Shown here in pieces: positions 47,701-55,700 of a stretch of DNA of 64,000 nt. Position numbers and translations under genes: made by a program. The stretch's first letter is position 1. Each line of letters opens with the position of its first letter. The notes under the pieces are model-generated. The model was not told the DNA's origin and did not search any database. It worked only from the letters and a program-made list of their open reading frames with translations. This DNA comes from Liolophura sinensis (lineage: Eukaryota; Mollusca; Polyplacophora; Chitonida; Chitonidae). The stretch covers positions 36,005,551 through 36,069,550 of the forward strand of contig NC_088304.1 of the NCBI RefSeq assembly GCF_032854445.1, read 5' to 3'.

Positions 47701-48854
47701 CTGTACAAGCCTTTTAAGCCTGTAAACACGTGTGTCCGTTTTTGACGTAGACCTATATGCATAAAGTATGTCACACCACATATCAAGGCCGATATTATGG
47801 GCTCAGGAATATCGTGGAATAATCAAGTAGCTGTGTATATATGTCAAACTGTGCCAAACTTTGATTTTCTTTAAGAAAGGTTTGTATGAAGTCATGTAAC
47901 TGTTGTCATATCTCTAGAATTATTCCTAGTCTGTGCTCGTATAGTGTACAGATGTGAACTACTGTCACTGATTGACTACCAGTAATCCCCTACTCCCCAC
48001 AGAGACTGTACGACTCCAGACAACAGCCCCTGCAAGGCATATATTTTCTAAAAATGCGCCTGAAATTACTGAGAACGTATGGTAGTTTACACAGCCAAGC
48101 ATATCACCAAAATGACATGAGAACGTATGGTAGTTCACACAGTGAAGCATATCACCAAAATGACATGAGAACGTATGGTAGTTCACACAGTGAAGCATAT
48201 CACCAAAATGACATGAGAACGTATGGTAGTTCACACAGCGAAGCATATCACCAAAATGACATGAGAACGTATGGTAGTTCACACAGTGAAGCATATCACC
48301 AAAATGACATGAGAACGTATGGTAGTTCACACAGTGAAGCATATCACCAAAATGACATGAGAACGTATGGTAGTTCACACAGCGAAGCATATCACCAAAT
48401 GACATGAGAACGTATTGGTAGTTCTCACAGCGAAGCATATCACCAAAATGACATGAATCAGACGTAGAAATGAAAATGGATTACTGTCAACCAGGTCATA
48501 CAGAGGACAGCATCACTATGTTGAGGACAGCACAGTGATTGTCGGGCAAGTCAGTGCTTCCATACAGGGGCTATGCTTCTACGTAAACATAGCTCCATAG
48601 AGCTAACCCACATCTTGACTTCAAGCATGCAGAGGAGCATGGTGTTTTGTTGTTGTTGTTCCGGAACAAGGAAGACAGACTTTATCGCTTAGCAAGTGTA
48701 AGAGCGATCCAGGGAGCAGTATGCCTCACATAGCGGAATGTATGTCTTCCACAAATGCAGAACAGAAAGGAAGATTGCAGCAACATTACAGTCCTCAGAA
48801 TACGTACCTAAAATCCTTTGTGCCAGCGAAAAGCTGCCTTACCCAATCCTCCAT
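20576..48854 (-). CDS. HIRIP3-like histone chaperone, 9-exon gene
   Basis: Nine exons join in frame (47+136+2097+2772+108+99+166+90+125 nt = 5,640 nt; 1,879 residues). Human HIRIP3, about 556 residues, binds HIRA and H2A-H2B through a C-terminal CHZ motif. Matches: the N-terminus (residues 1-30, MEDWVRQLFAGTKDFS then SLSTRKVRLIYE) aligns with the conserved HIRIP3 N-terminus. Residues 1767-1810 (LKQLVTICKAMG ... YLEECGMKG) match the helical region before CHZ. Residues 1820-1845 (LEREAAELSKDNILSG) match the CHZ core. The last residues (LKDIIDSEGSSD) match the acidic human end. The middle (about 62-1753) is disordered, rich in Ser-Asp-Ser-Asp casein-kinase-2-type sites and Lys/Arg. Its nuclear role as an H2A-H2B chaperone is inferred from the family. 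The unusual features are the length, a seven-copy repeat and array-filled introns. Small exons missed in the 7.5-kb intron 4 cannot be excluded. Confidence 0.88.
20849..22928. repeat. 36-bp palindromic minisatellite, about 58 copies
   Basis: The 36-bp unit joins GGGGACAGCAGT, AGACAGCTGTCT and GCAGTCTGCAAC. AGACAGCTGTCT is a perfect 12-base palindrome and CTGCAG is a second one. Unit variants (AGCTCTCT, AAACAGCCGTCT, TACCAGGACGG) recur in blocks: the CTACGGGACAGC variant at about 21277, 21744 and 22428, spaced roughly 13 and 19 units. The array lies in the last intron of the HIRIP3-like gene. Long open frames on both strands (over 300 codons) follow from a stop-free unit with period divisible by three, and I do not regard them as genes. 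Confidence 0.96.
23105..23690. repeat. Dispersed repeat, copy 2 (interrupted by a SINE)
   Basis: Homologous in order to 310-840. It is split by a family A SINE at 23149-23416, with the host sequence CACTATACAGA duplicated on both sides. It therefore predates the SINE. Confidence 0.6.
23149..23416 (-). mobile_element. SINE family A, full length, with TSD
   Basis: Minus-strand element. On the plus strand it begins with a long T run (its poly-A tail) and passes through GGTGTTTTACGCCGTACTCA to the tRNA-like head (GACTTGAACTCACAGCGACC, then CGCTAACCGACTGAGCCACG). It is flanked by an 11-bp duplication CACTATACAGA (23138-23148 and 23417-23427). The tail is pure A, whereas other copies end in (AAAT)n. 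Confidence 0.93.
23869..23958 (-). CDS. HIRIP3-like exon 8 (CHZ region)
   Basis: Acceptor ctttacag before GGGAGATAAC; donor GGAAG then gtcagt; phase 1 to phase 1. It encodes ITLKMARKWRLEREAAELSK then DNILSG, matching the helix and the [VD]-x-NI[IL]SG segment of the CHZ motif that contacts H2A-H2B in this family. Confidence 0.9.
24395..24462 (+). mobile_element. SINE family B 3' remnant
   Basis: GAAAAATTGTTGAGTACAGC, then ATTAAACACCAATCGATGAG resembles the family B 3' end (GAAAAATTGTTGAGCACG, then an ACGTAAAACC block) in plus orientation. The body is not traceable. Confidence 0.4.
24567..24732 (-). CDS. HIRIP3-like exon 7 (C-terminal helical domain)
   Basis: Acceptor gacacag before AAGGATAAG; donor AAAG then gtaaaa, leaving phase 1. 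It encodes KLKQLVTICKAMGLSYSH ... VRGC ... QIQDYLEECGMKG, which follows the HIRIP3 pattern of a helix, a short Cys-containing turn and an L-x-E-LGMKG end. This is the most conserved part of the family and the strongest identification evidence. Confidence 0.92.
24823..25010 (-). mobile_element. SINE family A, 5'-truncated
   Basis: The plus strand reads (ATTT)n, TTTTACACCGTACTCAAGAA, ACGGCGGCCAGCATTATGG, then GCAGGTTGCTGACAGACC and GCCAGAGAGGAGGCCAGCC. The tRNA-like head is absent. It sits in intron 6 of the HIRIP3-like gene. Confidence 0.85.
25091..25287. mobile_element. Possible 197-bp inverted-repeat element
   Basis: TCAACCTTTTCGCA at 25091-25104 is the exact complement of TGCGAAAAGGTTGA at 25274-25287. 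A 14-bp perfect inverted repeat enclosing about 170 bp suggests a small non-autonomous DNA element (MITE). No target-site duplication is evident, so chance or a stem-loop cannot be excluded. Confidence 0.35.
26134..26232 (-). CDS. HIRIP3-like exon 6
   Basis: Acceptor ttgttccag before AAGAAGAAA; donor GAAAAG then gtacag; 33 codons in phase 0, strongly basic (KKKSVFSKPVKN ... SKKGASKEK). It is a plausible nuclear-localisation segment just ahead of the folded C-terminal domain. Confidence 0.8.
27351..27458 (-). CDS. HIRIP3-like exon 5
   Basis: Acceptor ctttcag before AAGGAAAAG; donor CTAAAG then gtaata; 36 codons in phase 0 (KEKSTKADDSDVDTSSLSES and on to KVLK). Acidic and serine-rich then basic, like the rest of the linker. 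Composition, phase and splice signals support it. Confidence 0.8.
28286..28557 (+). mobile_element. SINE family A, full length, with TSD
   Basis: Reference copy in this window. The tRNA-like head has an A box in TGGCTCAGTCGG and a B box in GAGTTCAAGTCC. The body continues through CAGCAACCTGCAGATGGTCG, TTTCCCCCGGGCTCTGCC and GCCGCCGTCGTATAAGTG to AGTACGGCGTAAAACACC, with an (AAAT)n tail. A 12-bp duplication ATCTTTGATCAG flanks it (28274-28285 and 28558-28569), the mark of LINE-assisted retrotransposition. It lies in intron 4 of the HIRIP3-like gene, opposite to its transcription. Confidence 0.95.
29717..30003 (-). pseudogene. hAT-like transposase fragment (decayed)
   Basis: The minus strand encodes a segment with SAGLSWTNCLALGCD and GNIMVGQRKGV, and a later C-x-LHFIHH, resembling the family pattern LSWxNCxAxGxDNxxxMxGxxxGV ... 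C-x-H-x-IHN of hAT-type transposases and their domesticated relatives. The last part (EEALTDIYFFPEKF) is in another frame, so there is a frameshift near 29780. No inverted repeats or duplication were found. It lies in the same orientation as its host intron. Confidence 0.55.
30960..31075 (-). pseudogene. Possible 5' part of the hAT-like relic
   Basis: An ATG at about 31073 opens 36 codons: SDSDVSEDDEIS, then KSSKQRFRRTYTNVW and a stop. An acidic start followed by a basic K-x-R[FY]-R-x-x-[YW] block is common at the N-termini of hAT-like and ZBED-like proteins, and the relic at 29.7-30 kb lies downstream on the same strand. The link is an inference and the piece could be unrelated. Confidence 0.25.
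31062..31860. repeat. 271-bp unit triplicated in tandem
   Basis: AGAATCGGACATGAGTGCGT starts copies at 31062, 31333 and 31604, spaced exactly 271 bp. The first differs from the others at one visible base (GGTTGGCAAC versus GGTTGGTAAC) and in its left junction. The third ends at 31860, 14-15 bp short of full length. The unit is relatively GC-rich. Frames running through it on the minus strand shift at each copy because 271 is not divisible by three, so it is not a coding repeat. Confidence 0.95.
32450..32620 (-). mobile_element. SINE family A, diverged
   Basis: T-rich tail at 32402-32450, then ATTGGTGCCTAATACATCAC, AGAATATTTTACTTATATGA, ATGGTGGGAGGAAACTGGGC and TGACAGACCTTTCCACATAC. It is the complement of family A, older than the 23.1- and 28.3-kb copies, and lacks the head. 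Confidence 0.75.
32812..33135 (-). mobile_element. SINE family B with complete tRNA-like head
   Basis: Minus-strand element. The body is on the plus strand (AACAATTTTTCAGTCATATG, CCGCTCTTTTATCTAGTGCT, TACTGATACGGGTCAATCAG). The head reads ACCCAGAATTGACCCTGG, then GGACGCTCTACCAACTGTGC; its complement carries the A box (GCACAGTTGGTAGAGCG). The tail is missing and no clear duplication was found. It keeps an open frame starting at MKGIVQRLIDPYQYNGS. Confidence 0.88.
33261..33300 (-). mobile_element. SINE family B, short fragment
   Basis: TTTAACAATTTTTCAGTCAA, then ATGATGACGAAGAGTCATTA repeats the 3' body of family B only 125 bp from the complete copy. Similarity stops after about 40 bp. Confidence 0.55.
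33533..34651. mobile_element. Pogo/Tigger-like non-autonomous DNA element
   Basis: The left end CAGCCAAACCTGTTGTATGC, then GGCCA mirrors the right end (complement CAGTCAAACCTGTACCTACG, then GCCAC), with TA flanking both sides (33531-33532 and 34652-34653). CAG(T/C)nnAACCT ends with a TA duplication are typical of pogo/Tigger elements of the Tc1/mariner superfamily. Subterminal GGCC-type repeats (33583-33620, 34545-34605) echo the ends. No transposase frame is present in the 1.1 kb. It lies in intron 4 of the HIRIP3-like gene. Confidence 0.6.
34975..37746 (-). CDS. HIRIP3-like exon 4 (924 codons)
   Basis: Acceptor ttcggcag before AGTAAAGTGG; donor GTACAG then gtaggc; phase 0 at both ends. It begins with acidic sequence and the island IKPCVISLVDI (about residues 773-784), then long Ser/Asp/Lys/Arg disorder. 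It contains seven 90-bp repeats (36332-36962), an RLSPRR-type duplication and many SP, TP and SDSD sites. The frame continues past the donor, but without it the frame would end in intron sequence. Confidence 0.88.
36332..36962 (-). repeat. Seven-copy 90-bp coding repeat in exon 4
   Basis: Seven tandem 90-bp units encode about residues 1022-1232. Each 30-residue unit runs SSDEGSDLIVETVGS, then [PR]-S-[RQ]-TPRGKHKSDVI. Units are nearly identical, with changes limited to a few positions (S/P, SP/RSQ, S/C), so expansion is recent or homogenised. Each unit holds acidic CK2-type serines, a hydrophobic LIVE core and, in most copies, a proline-directed site next to basic residues. Confidence 0.95.
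40054..42150 (-). CDS. HIRIP3-like exon 3 (699 codons)
   Basis: Acceptor atttcag before AAATCTGG; donor CAACCG then gtaagt; phase 0 at both ends. It encodes a disordered region with acidic Asp/Gly runs, then Ser-Asp-rich and Lys/Arg-rich blocks. A short hydrophobic island LKPCCVRLYDI (about residues 224-235) has a counterpart in exon 4. Near the end is a three-copy, ten-residue repeat (DSDSATSIDA-like, 40160-40260). Antisense frames over it are shadows. Confidence 0.9.
42430..42765 (-). mobile_element. SINE family B, slightly 5'-truncated
   Basis: The plus strand reads AAGTGAGTGCTTAGGGTTTA, AACAATTTTTCAGTCATATG, TTTATCTAGTGCTGCTTCAC, CCATTATACTGATACGGG, then GACCCAGGATTGACCCTGG and CCCAAAGCGGAC. 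The head breaks off before the A box, where the AT-rich array begins. It is in intron 2 of the HIRIP3-like gene. Confidence 0.9.
42766..43005. repeat. AT-rich tandem array, about 22-23 bp unit
   Basis: About ten copies of CCATGATGATTTGTTAATTA followed by TA, with internal variants (ATGATAATTGGTAATTATAC). It abuts the truncated SINE head, so the array may have grown at the insertion edge. Confidence 0.85.
43145..44400. repeat. 53-bp tandem array with a shorter unit type
   Basis: About 24 units. Long units read ATGCATGCAGCCATACATG, TGCCAAGGGGAGGAGG, then TTTTGTGTGGATGAATGA. Short units replace the middle with a CCGAGGTGAGGAGG form. Long and short units alternate in blocks, giving composite periods. 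ATGCATGCAGCCAT contains the palindrome ATGCAT. Minus-strand frames rich in MHSFIHTKPPPLG-type peptides come from cycling frames (53 is not divisible by three) and are not taken as coding. Confidence 0.92.
44936..45071 (-). CDS. HIRIP3-like exon 2
   Basis: The acceptor (ttttttcag) gives 45071 as first base and the donor (CACAG, then gtaaag) gives 44936. It completes the conserved N-terminal domain: RKVRLIYENETGK, then LSPDEKLELKQIIIKLL. It ends in phase 0. Confidence 0.88.
45262..45520. repeat. 36-bp tandem array, 7 copies
   Basis: The unit is TTGGTTGTTCGTAATCCCTA, TCCATTTCAG, TATGAC, repeated seven times with only T/A changes. It lies about 190 bp upstream of exon 2 of the HIRIP3-like gene, in intron 1. 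Open frames on both strands are by-products. Confidence 0.95.
46407..46560 (-). mobile_element. SINE family A, 5'-truncated, with TSD
   Basis: The plus strand has (ATTT)n, TTGATTGGTGTTTTATGCC, AAGAATATTTCACTTATACG, GAGCCCGGGGGAAACCC and CACAGGTTGCTGACAGACC. The 13-bp duplication GTTTGATCATTGA flanks it (46394-46406 and 46561-46573), so the truncation occurred at insertion. Confidence 0.92.
48060..48455. repeat. 48-bp tandem array, about 8 copies
   Basis: TATCACCAAAATGACATGAG, AACGTATGGTAGTTCACACA, then GTGAAGCA repeats in 48-bp steps with few changes (GTGAAG or GCGAAG). One unit loses an A and another gains a T. It sits 350 bp inside intron 1 of the HIRIP3-like gene, just downstream of exon 1. 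Confidence 0.94.
48808..48854 (-). CDS. HIRIP3-like exon 1
   Basis: The ATG at 48854 opens 15 codons plus two bases, ending at a strong donor (TTTAG, then gtacgt). It encodes MEDWVRQLFAGTKDFS with the last codon split. It was found by extending from exon 2: only this donor restores the conserved hydrophobic-DFSSL pattern of HIRIP3 N-termini. No other ATG is needed. The promoter lies beyond 48854, and no TATA box is recognised. Confidence 0.82.
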
Positions 48855-50930
48855 AACGTTGACCTCCCGCCACTAGACTACTGCGCAGAAGTCTGCCGAA
48901 ATTCGGTCTATCCATGGTCACACACTGCTTTCATAATTGCTTCACACTAAGAGAATACAAAACAAAAATGCGAGAAAAAAGTTCACAGAACACGGTAGTC
49001 TTACTGTAGGCCAAACACATTGAAATCCAAAATGTTTGTTTTTTTTTTTCAGTGGTATAGGTCATGTATATTGAGATAAATAGCATGGAGGTAGACCGGA
49101 TCTCACCGATCCGGTGAGAATAAATATTTAGCGACAACTTAATTGTTCAACGTTTCACTGAAACGACTTATTACGTTGTTTTAAAGGGAATTATGGAGTC
49201 TTTTAATGTAATCATCTGTGGCTTAAGCAAGTTTATTCATGACAACACTATAAAAGTGGCCATCATAGTAGGCCATGTTTAGGAGAACAATTCTTGAGCA
49301 TTACCGTAGTAAAAAGAATCAGCATTAACAGTGCATGGTCTTGGGCAGAGATTTGTAGATTCTCTGTCTGATTGTGAGAGCTTTGACGACAACATGTGGT
49401 CGCCGCGAGTTTCACGATGCAGACTTTGTATGTATACCACCCTTGATGACTATGCTCTCAACTGCCATTCACCATTGTGGCGTAAATACAGTATTGACCG
49501 GATATTTATGCATGGCGCAAAAGCAAAAATTACAAGTATCCCCCTCCCCCTCAAACCCCAACTACAATCCCCCACCTACATACGAAAAGGTAATAAGTTA
49601 AAAGTAAAATAAAAGTTCACAATAAATAGTAAGTTTACGGCCTGTAAGGCTCTCGCGCAGGTGAGGCATCAGTGACCAAATAGAAAACCCACCTTGAAGT
49701 TTAATTTCAAGGTGAAGGGCTTCCTGGTAGAAACCCTTCCTGAATAAGGGATAATGAATCTCTCGAAATATATTCAAGAAAGGTGGCTACTAGTTCATGT
49801 TTAGGACGGATATTATTCAACGAATAGGTATAAAATTAACCGCGAACCATGCACGACGGCCGAAGTGCTCTAGATGTGTACCTGCTAAATGTTGTGAAAA
49901 GTGTCGCAAAGATGATATAGCTTGAGGAGGCATATGTGTAACACGACAAGTGTACAAAGTAAGACTTGGTGTACCGGTATGTGTTATGCGGTGTGTTGAT
50001 TATACCTGAAATTTGATACAACTACCTGTGTTTGGTAGACTTAGATAAATGCTTGCATGGACAGGTTTCAGAGTTCAAAGTTTTCATTGGCAAATTGCTA
50101 ACATGCGTTGTTATCGATAAATACTATACATGTATACAGAGCATCGTGGTCATATTCTGCGTAATTTGTCACACATAAAATATATATATTTGGGCTTTTG
50201 CTCGTATATATTTACATGTATACGTGGATGTGTATGTATGACTTGTCACTTCCAGCTGCCTGCAATAACATGGCTTTTGTTGTGTTAATTTGGTGACGGG
50301 CGTGTATTTTTCTGAGGTGGTGAAAACTGTCACCGATTTACCAATGTAGTTCCAGTGTACCGCCGCAGTGTGTTTTAACACTCCCGTAAGGTTTTCTTTC
50401 GGTGTGTAAACCCGCCTAGAGCATCGTTATTATGAAGCACAATAATTATTTCATAAAATACCGGTCAAATTTTGTTTTTTCCACAATAACTTTTTTCACA
50501 ATTTTACTGTTGTCTTGTGCACTTTTTAGTTGTCTGCATGATGCAAAATAGTCGCATTTCCAGTGATTCGACCAGGCCATCGTTGTAAAGAAAATGTTTG
50601 TTGCGGGTACGCTGACTTTAGTCGCTAAATTCCGGCCGACTCAGTTATTTTTTCAGAAATTTTCCTTTCTTCGGGAAACAAGCATTGCCTAACGCTAACC
50701 ACTGCACTGCTCCGATTTACAGAAATTAAGTTCAGTACCATGGGTTTGCTCTCACTGGAGTAATAAGACAACTCATTCCATTCACCACCTTGGGGCACAT
50801 TTTTGTTCACACCATGAATGTAGGTCCCACATATCTAACAATGGCATCGTTTAAAACCTAATGTTTTGCAGCCAATAGTCCCAAATCCGTTGGACCTACC
50901 GTTGAATACCACTATAGTCAGAGTGGCCCA
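48855..50930. other. Intergenic, presumed promoter side of the HIRIP3-like gene
   Basis: No exon is supported. The first few hundred bases should contain the 5' UTR and promoter of the minus-strand gene starting at 48854, but no TATA, Inr or CpG block is evident. Confidence 0.35.
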
Positions 50931-51242
50931 GTACTGCTAGGTACATGAGTGCATCGTTAGATCAGCTCACCCATATTCGTCCAGCTAATACTTTATAATC
51001 CCACAATAGTACTGCTAGGTACGCGAGTGCATCGTTAGATCAGCTGACCCATATTCGTCCGGCTAATACTTTATAATCCCACAATAGTACTGCTAGGTAC
51101 GCGAGTGCATCGTTAGATCAGCTGACCCATATTCGTCCGGCTAATACTTTATAATCCCGCAAAAGTACTGCTAGGTACGTGAGTGCATCGTTAGATCAGC
51201 TGACTCATATTCGTCCGGCTAACACTTTATAATCCCGCATTT
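50931..51242. repeat. 78-bp tandem array, 4 copies
   Basis: GTACTGCTAGGTAC begins copies at 50931, 51009, 51087 and 51165, exactly 78 bp apart. The units also contain GAGTGCATCGTTAGATCAGC and ATTCGTCCGGCTAATAC. The first copy differs most. Confidence 0.95.
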
Positions 51243-52734
51243 ACACTGCTTTAGGTGAGGTTTTTAGGTTGTTGTCGCTCGAAACTCAAACTTTCCTAAA
51301 AAACGTTCTTTCACAATTGATTAAGACATATCTAGTTTAAAGAGCTATACCGAAGATTTTTTTGCTAAAACCCATCTCGCTGAAAATCAAAATCAAATAA
51401 AATTTTCTGCATTTATCAAGTACAGTGCAAATTATTGCTTTTCAGTAAGTATCAGACTTGAACCTGTACTATTCATAGTGTTAAAATGACTTTAAATTTG
51501 GAAAAAATTAACAATCAACGCGCTTTGTAAATGTTAGGCACTTAAATATTACCACTTTAAAACGGCAATATTCATGTGCAAAGACGAGCTTGATATTTTG
51601 TGCAAGGTAATTATTCGGGCTTACTGGTGATCTAATTGAAAGTTATAATTCAATAAGATTTTCACTGATTGATTGTTTCTTAAAATTTTATGTATAGTGT
51701 GAATTCAATATACAGTGTTGTATATACATATATCTGCGTGGAGCAATATATGTGTGTGCGTTTGTGTCCGACTGTCTTAACAGACGAGCCGTTATGTAAC
51801 AGTAGTTGTCATTTTGTAACGGGATTTCTCATCAAGATCACGCAATAATGTGACGTAAACTACCGTGACGCAGATGACAGACAACTGTGTTACTGGCTCG
51901 TACTATGGAGATCAACTTATTTTGTTACTGAGCAGACAAAATGTTGGAATCAGCATTTAATAATTTAATGCCTTTGGGCCTTCGAATCGGTATCAAAAAT
52001 ATAGAGTTGATGTCAGCTGTTGAGAGCCATGTGGTCTGTCACGTGCCTTTTCTGAACTATAATAAGGCAGATCCGCCATCCGTGGCGGAGATGACCGAAA
52101 ATTTATGACACCATATTTTAAAAACAAAAGGCAGATAATATTCAAAAGTATAAATATAATTCGTGTTTTCTCGGTGTAGAAATAAAGTTTTTATCATAAT
52201 TCAGTGCTACAAGCGGATATTTTGTAATGAAATGAACATAATCAATATTATATCACTGCGCAAATTTTTCGAAGTATATATGCTGGGACATACTACTTTG
52301 ACATACACGAGCGACTTTCGAGGCATAAAAAATATTATTACTGTTCTATTCCAACCTGTAAGTATATATTTGGCCTTATAACTGCATTAGCTTATAAATC
52401 AAGGTAAAAAAAAGTCCAGAAGCAACAAGATCAAAATAAATGTGATATCAAAACTGAAGGGCACGCATGCGCGATATTACCGAATACTGACCCATATGAG
52501 CTGCGTTGTGCAGGCCGCAAGTGGCACAGTTCCTACATATATCCATGTGTGCATGTTGACTGATATCTGACCAAACCCACTGCGACACTGAGCGTAGTTC
52601 GTCACGACTCCGCAAGTATGCTGATAAAATCTGCACATAGCAGAAGATAAGATAAGGCTTAGAATAAAGGTTACGTTTATGACAAATCCGTTTTCATATT
52701 TTGAGAAGCGACAGATTGCCAGGCAGTCACCAGG
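51243..52734. other. Intergenic, upstream flank of the cysteine-module gene
   Basis: No gene is seen. Near 51838-51880 are TGACGTAA and GTGACGCAG, which resemble CRE/AP-1-type sites. GATAAGATAAGG (about 52646) and AATAAAGG (about 52662) lie within 100 bp of the ATG at 52735 and could be GATA and TATA-like elements, unproven. Confidence 0.35.
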
Positions 52735-52777
52735 ATGTTACTTGTGTTTGGAGCGCTGCTGCTGGTTTTCCTGGCTG
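52735..52777 (+). CDS. Cysteine-module gene exon 1 (signal peptide)
   Basis: ATG at 52735, 14 hydrophobic codons plus one base, donor GGCTG then gtaggt. This short leader is missed if only long open frames are considered. Confidence 0.85.
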
Positions 52778-55700
52778 GTAGGTCTATAGATTTCTGATGT
52801 CGTATGTACAGATATGCATTGTTCACTTGGATAATGACAGTGGCATGCAGGAAAACATGAATGTTTAGAGCAAGCATTCATGTTTGACGACTCATGCACA
52901 CTTCTCCTTCCCCTGCTGTAGCCTGTTTGACACACCTCGTGATTTTTTCATATAAAAAGTAACAAGAGCTGGACTCACTCCTCCTACCTACAGTTGGTGA
53001 GCAAAGTTGTGTGTTAAAATCTATACAAAATCCTTCATTATACAATATAATGTAGAAAAAGAAAAATACGTGTTCAGATGATTTCTTCTGATGTCATTTT
53101 TGCGACTTAAAAGGTTGGGGCGGCCAATTTCAAGGGCTGGTAGCTAAATAAGCCAATTGCAAGGTCAACTTACATGTGTTGGTATTAAGTTCGGTCATTA
53201 TTTTAGTACCATGCTGAACAGATGGCCACCGACCTTAACCCATCATATGTATATCTCTATACTTGAAACAAGGTGCTTTTCTCAAGGTACCATATGGCAA
53301 TGTCACCACCTATGTGCCCACAAGTATCCAGTAAAATTCATATACACACTGACGTCTATCTGCGGGTTTGGATATCTTGATCATATTTATCCAGATAAAC
53401 ACAATAAACATTTTACTGATTTCATGCTAACTGATTACAACAGATTTCACAAAAAAGTTTCGTTAAGTTTCATGCAGCCACAATTGATGTGTATTGTTAA
53501 AATTCTCCTCAATAATGGAAAATGCAGTTTGAAGTCATATTGAGATCTTTCTTATGTAACTAAATCTATTAAGTACAAGGTACTGTATTTAAGTAAATTC
53601 TTTAAAATCTATATATTGCGAGGTTTCTGATGGCCACGGTATAAAGGCGATTATTTATCACACTTAGCACGTGTTTGCTTTCTTTCCATGCAGGGGCCGA
53701 TGCGCGCTGCAAGACGGACTTTGAATGTCTGCCGCTGACGCTGTGTATACGAGGCAGTGCTCCGGCCTGTGACGAGGGAAGATGTATTTGTATGAAGGCA
53801 GAAGCTAAGAAGTCTCTGACTCATGGTAAGTGGCTACACATTGTATACTTCCCTAAAAAAATAATTTCCGGACTAATTATGCTTATTTACGTTTTTGTTT
53901 GTCTCACTCATCCTATGATCCGCTGTCACAAAACGTCTTAGTCGTAAATAAACTCTGAATCCCTTTATCTCCAAAATCATGTCATGACCCAAGCATGGGT
54001 GTTGTTGAATATGACATTTCAGCGGGGAAACTACCCCATCCAGTCAGATATCTGCCAACATTTATCTTTTAAACACGCCACCTTCGGTGAAGGCATATGT
54101 GAAGGTCAAAGCTGAGCCACTTATAGCCAAAGTGTCAAACTGGAGCCTCTATTATCTAGGCGTCATCAGGAACAGCAAAACAAAGTATTTCCTCAGTACC
54201 AGAAAAAGTGTTATTATTAAAGCCTTACCCGAAAGTATTATATAAAACGTGCTTTTATTAGTAGTTACATTTTATGGTTTGTTTTCATTTTTTGTATCTA
54301 AAGTTTTCTTTTTTTTTCAATGAGCGCTTTGAAGATCATGGTCTGGTAAATACATTGAGGAATAGAAGACAGTCGAGCATTAATTAAATATAAGTATAAT
54401 GAATAATATCTCATGCTTACTACAGAGGTTGGTGCTGCAGGGAAGAGTAATACTCATCAGTTTACCACCTACAAATTTATAGACATCACATATTTCCCCA
54501 GCGTTTGCATTTTTTCCCCTTTTATAAATATCTTGACGCCCATATATCTTGACGTCCGATTAATAAAACGCCATCGTTTTTTGAAACTGTAAATCTCTTT
54601 TTAAACATGGATAATCCCGTCCTTTACTGACAATGCTTGGGGTATTTCAGAGACTAAACGGCAAAGAACTTGTCACAGAGATTTCGAGTGTCAGTCACAG
54701 AACACCTGTTTCGTTGGTGACTCCCTGTGTCAGGGTGGACAGTGTGTGTGTGTCGGCCTTGGCAAGAGGGACGTCTCCAAAGGTTCGGTGGTAATGCTAT
54801 ATAGCACAGTTTTGAACTGAAAAACAACTGACCGGAACGATGCGTATTTCTTTTGTGTGTTTGTTTTTTGGAAAAATCGAATGATTGACCAAATGTTGTG
54901 TAACGCTATATTTAAGAATTGTCATACTTGCATGATGGCAGTCAGCTGTATGGGTGGAAAGTGGGATTGTTCGAAAATAAAGTTCTATCGGCCTTAGGCC
55001 AGTTACTAGCGAAATTCTCCACATGTAAGTAACTTACGTAAACAGATTTGAAGGCCATATTGGTGAAGACAAGCGGTCTAAAACGAACGTTAGACATGGG
55101 TGAGAGCGGGGAAATCTACAAGTTCCCTGTTCAAATGCTGGGTTCGTCTCTTGTCTCGTAGAGATTGAAAGGATCCAAAGGCCTTTTATCTACCAGAATA
55201 GGGCCACACCCATTTTAAATCATATGTCTAGTGCAAATGTCTGCAGCGCTATACGTCATGCACACGTTGTGTTATGTTCCAGAGGGAACGGCTGAATGTG
55301 AGATGAACATGCAGTGCTTGGTCAGAATGATGTGTATGTTTGGTGGAGCGTACTGTGATAGGGGGACATGTCAGTGTCCATCATCCCCAAGACGTAAGTG
55401 CTGAGGTATATACTGCAGTAACAAAAATGCAAAAGCAAGGGTTTCTCTCCGGTTTTGCGTGGAAAGGTCTACCAACAACTTGCAGATGGTCGTGGGATTC
55501 CTTAAGGCTCTGCCCACCATAAAGCTGACTGCCGTTGTATAAGTGGAATATTTTTGAGTACAGCGAAAACACCGAACCAATAAATACATAACAAAATCAT
55601 AACATGAAGTAATATAACAATAAGTACTTGACGTTGTTTTGTGTTGGCTGACATGAAGTTCACGTACCCTCCACCAATATGACAAATATCACACTTGAAA

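Noticed and set aside
51838-51880. CRE-like TGACGTAA pair as a promoter for the HIRIP3-like gene
   Set aside because: It lies about 3 kb upstream of exon 1 with other sequence between. Short motifs like this are expected by chance, so it is only mentioned in the intergenic entry.
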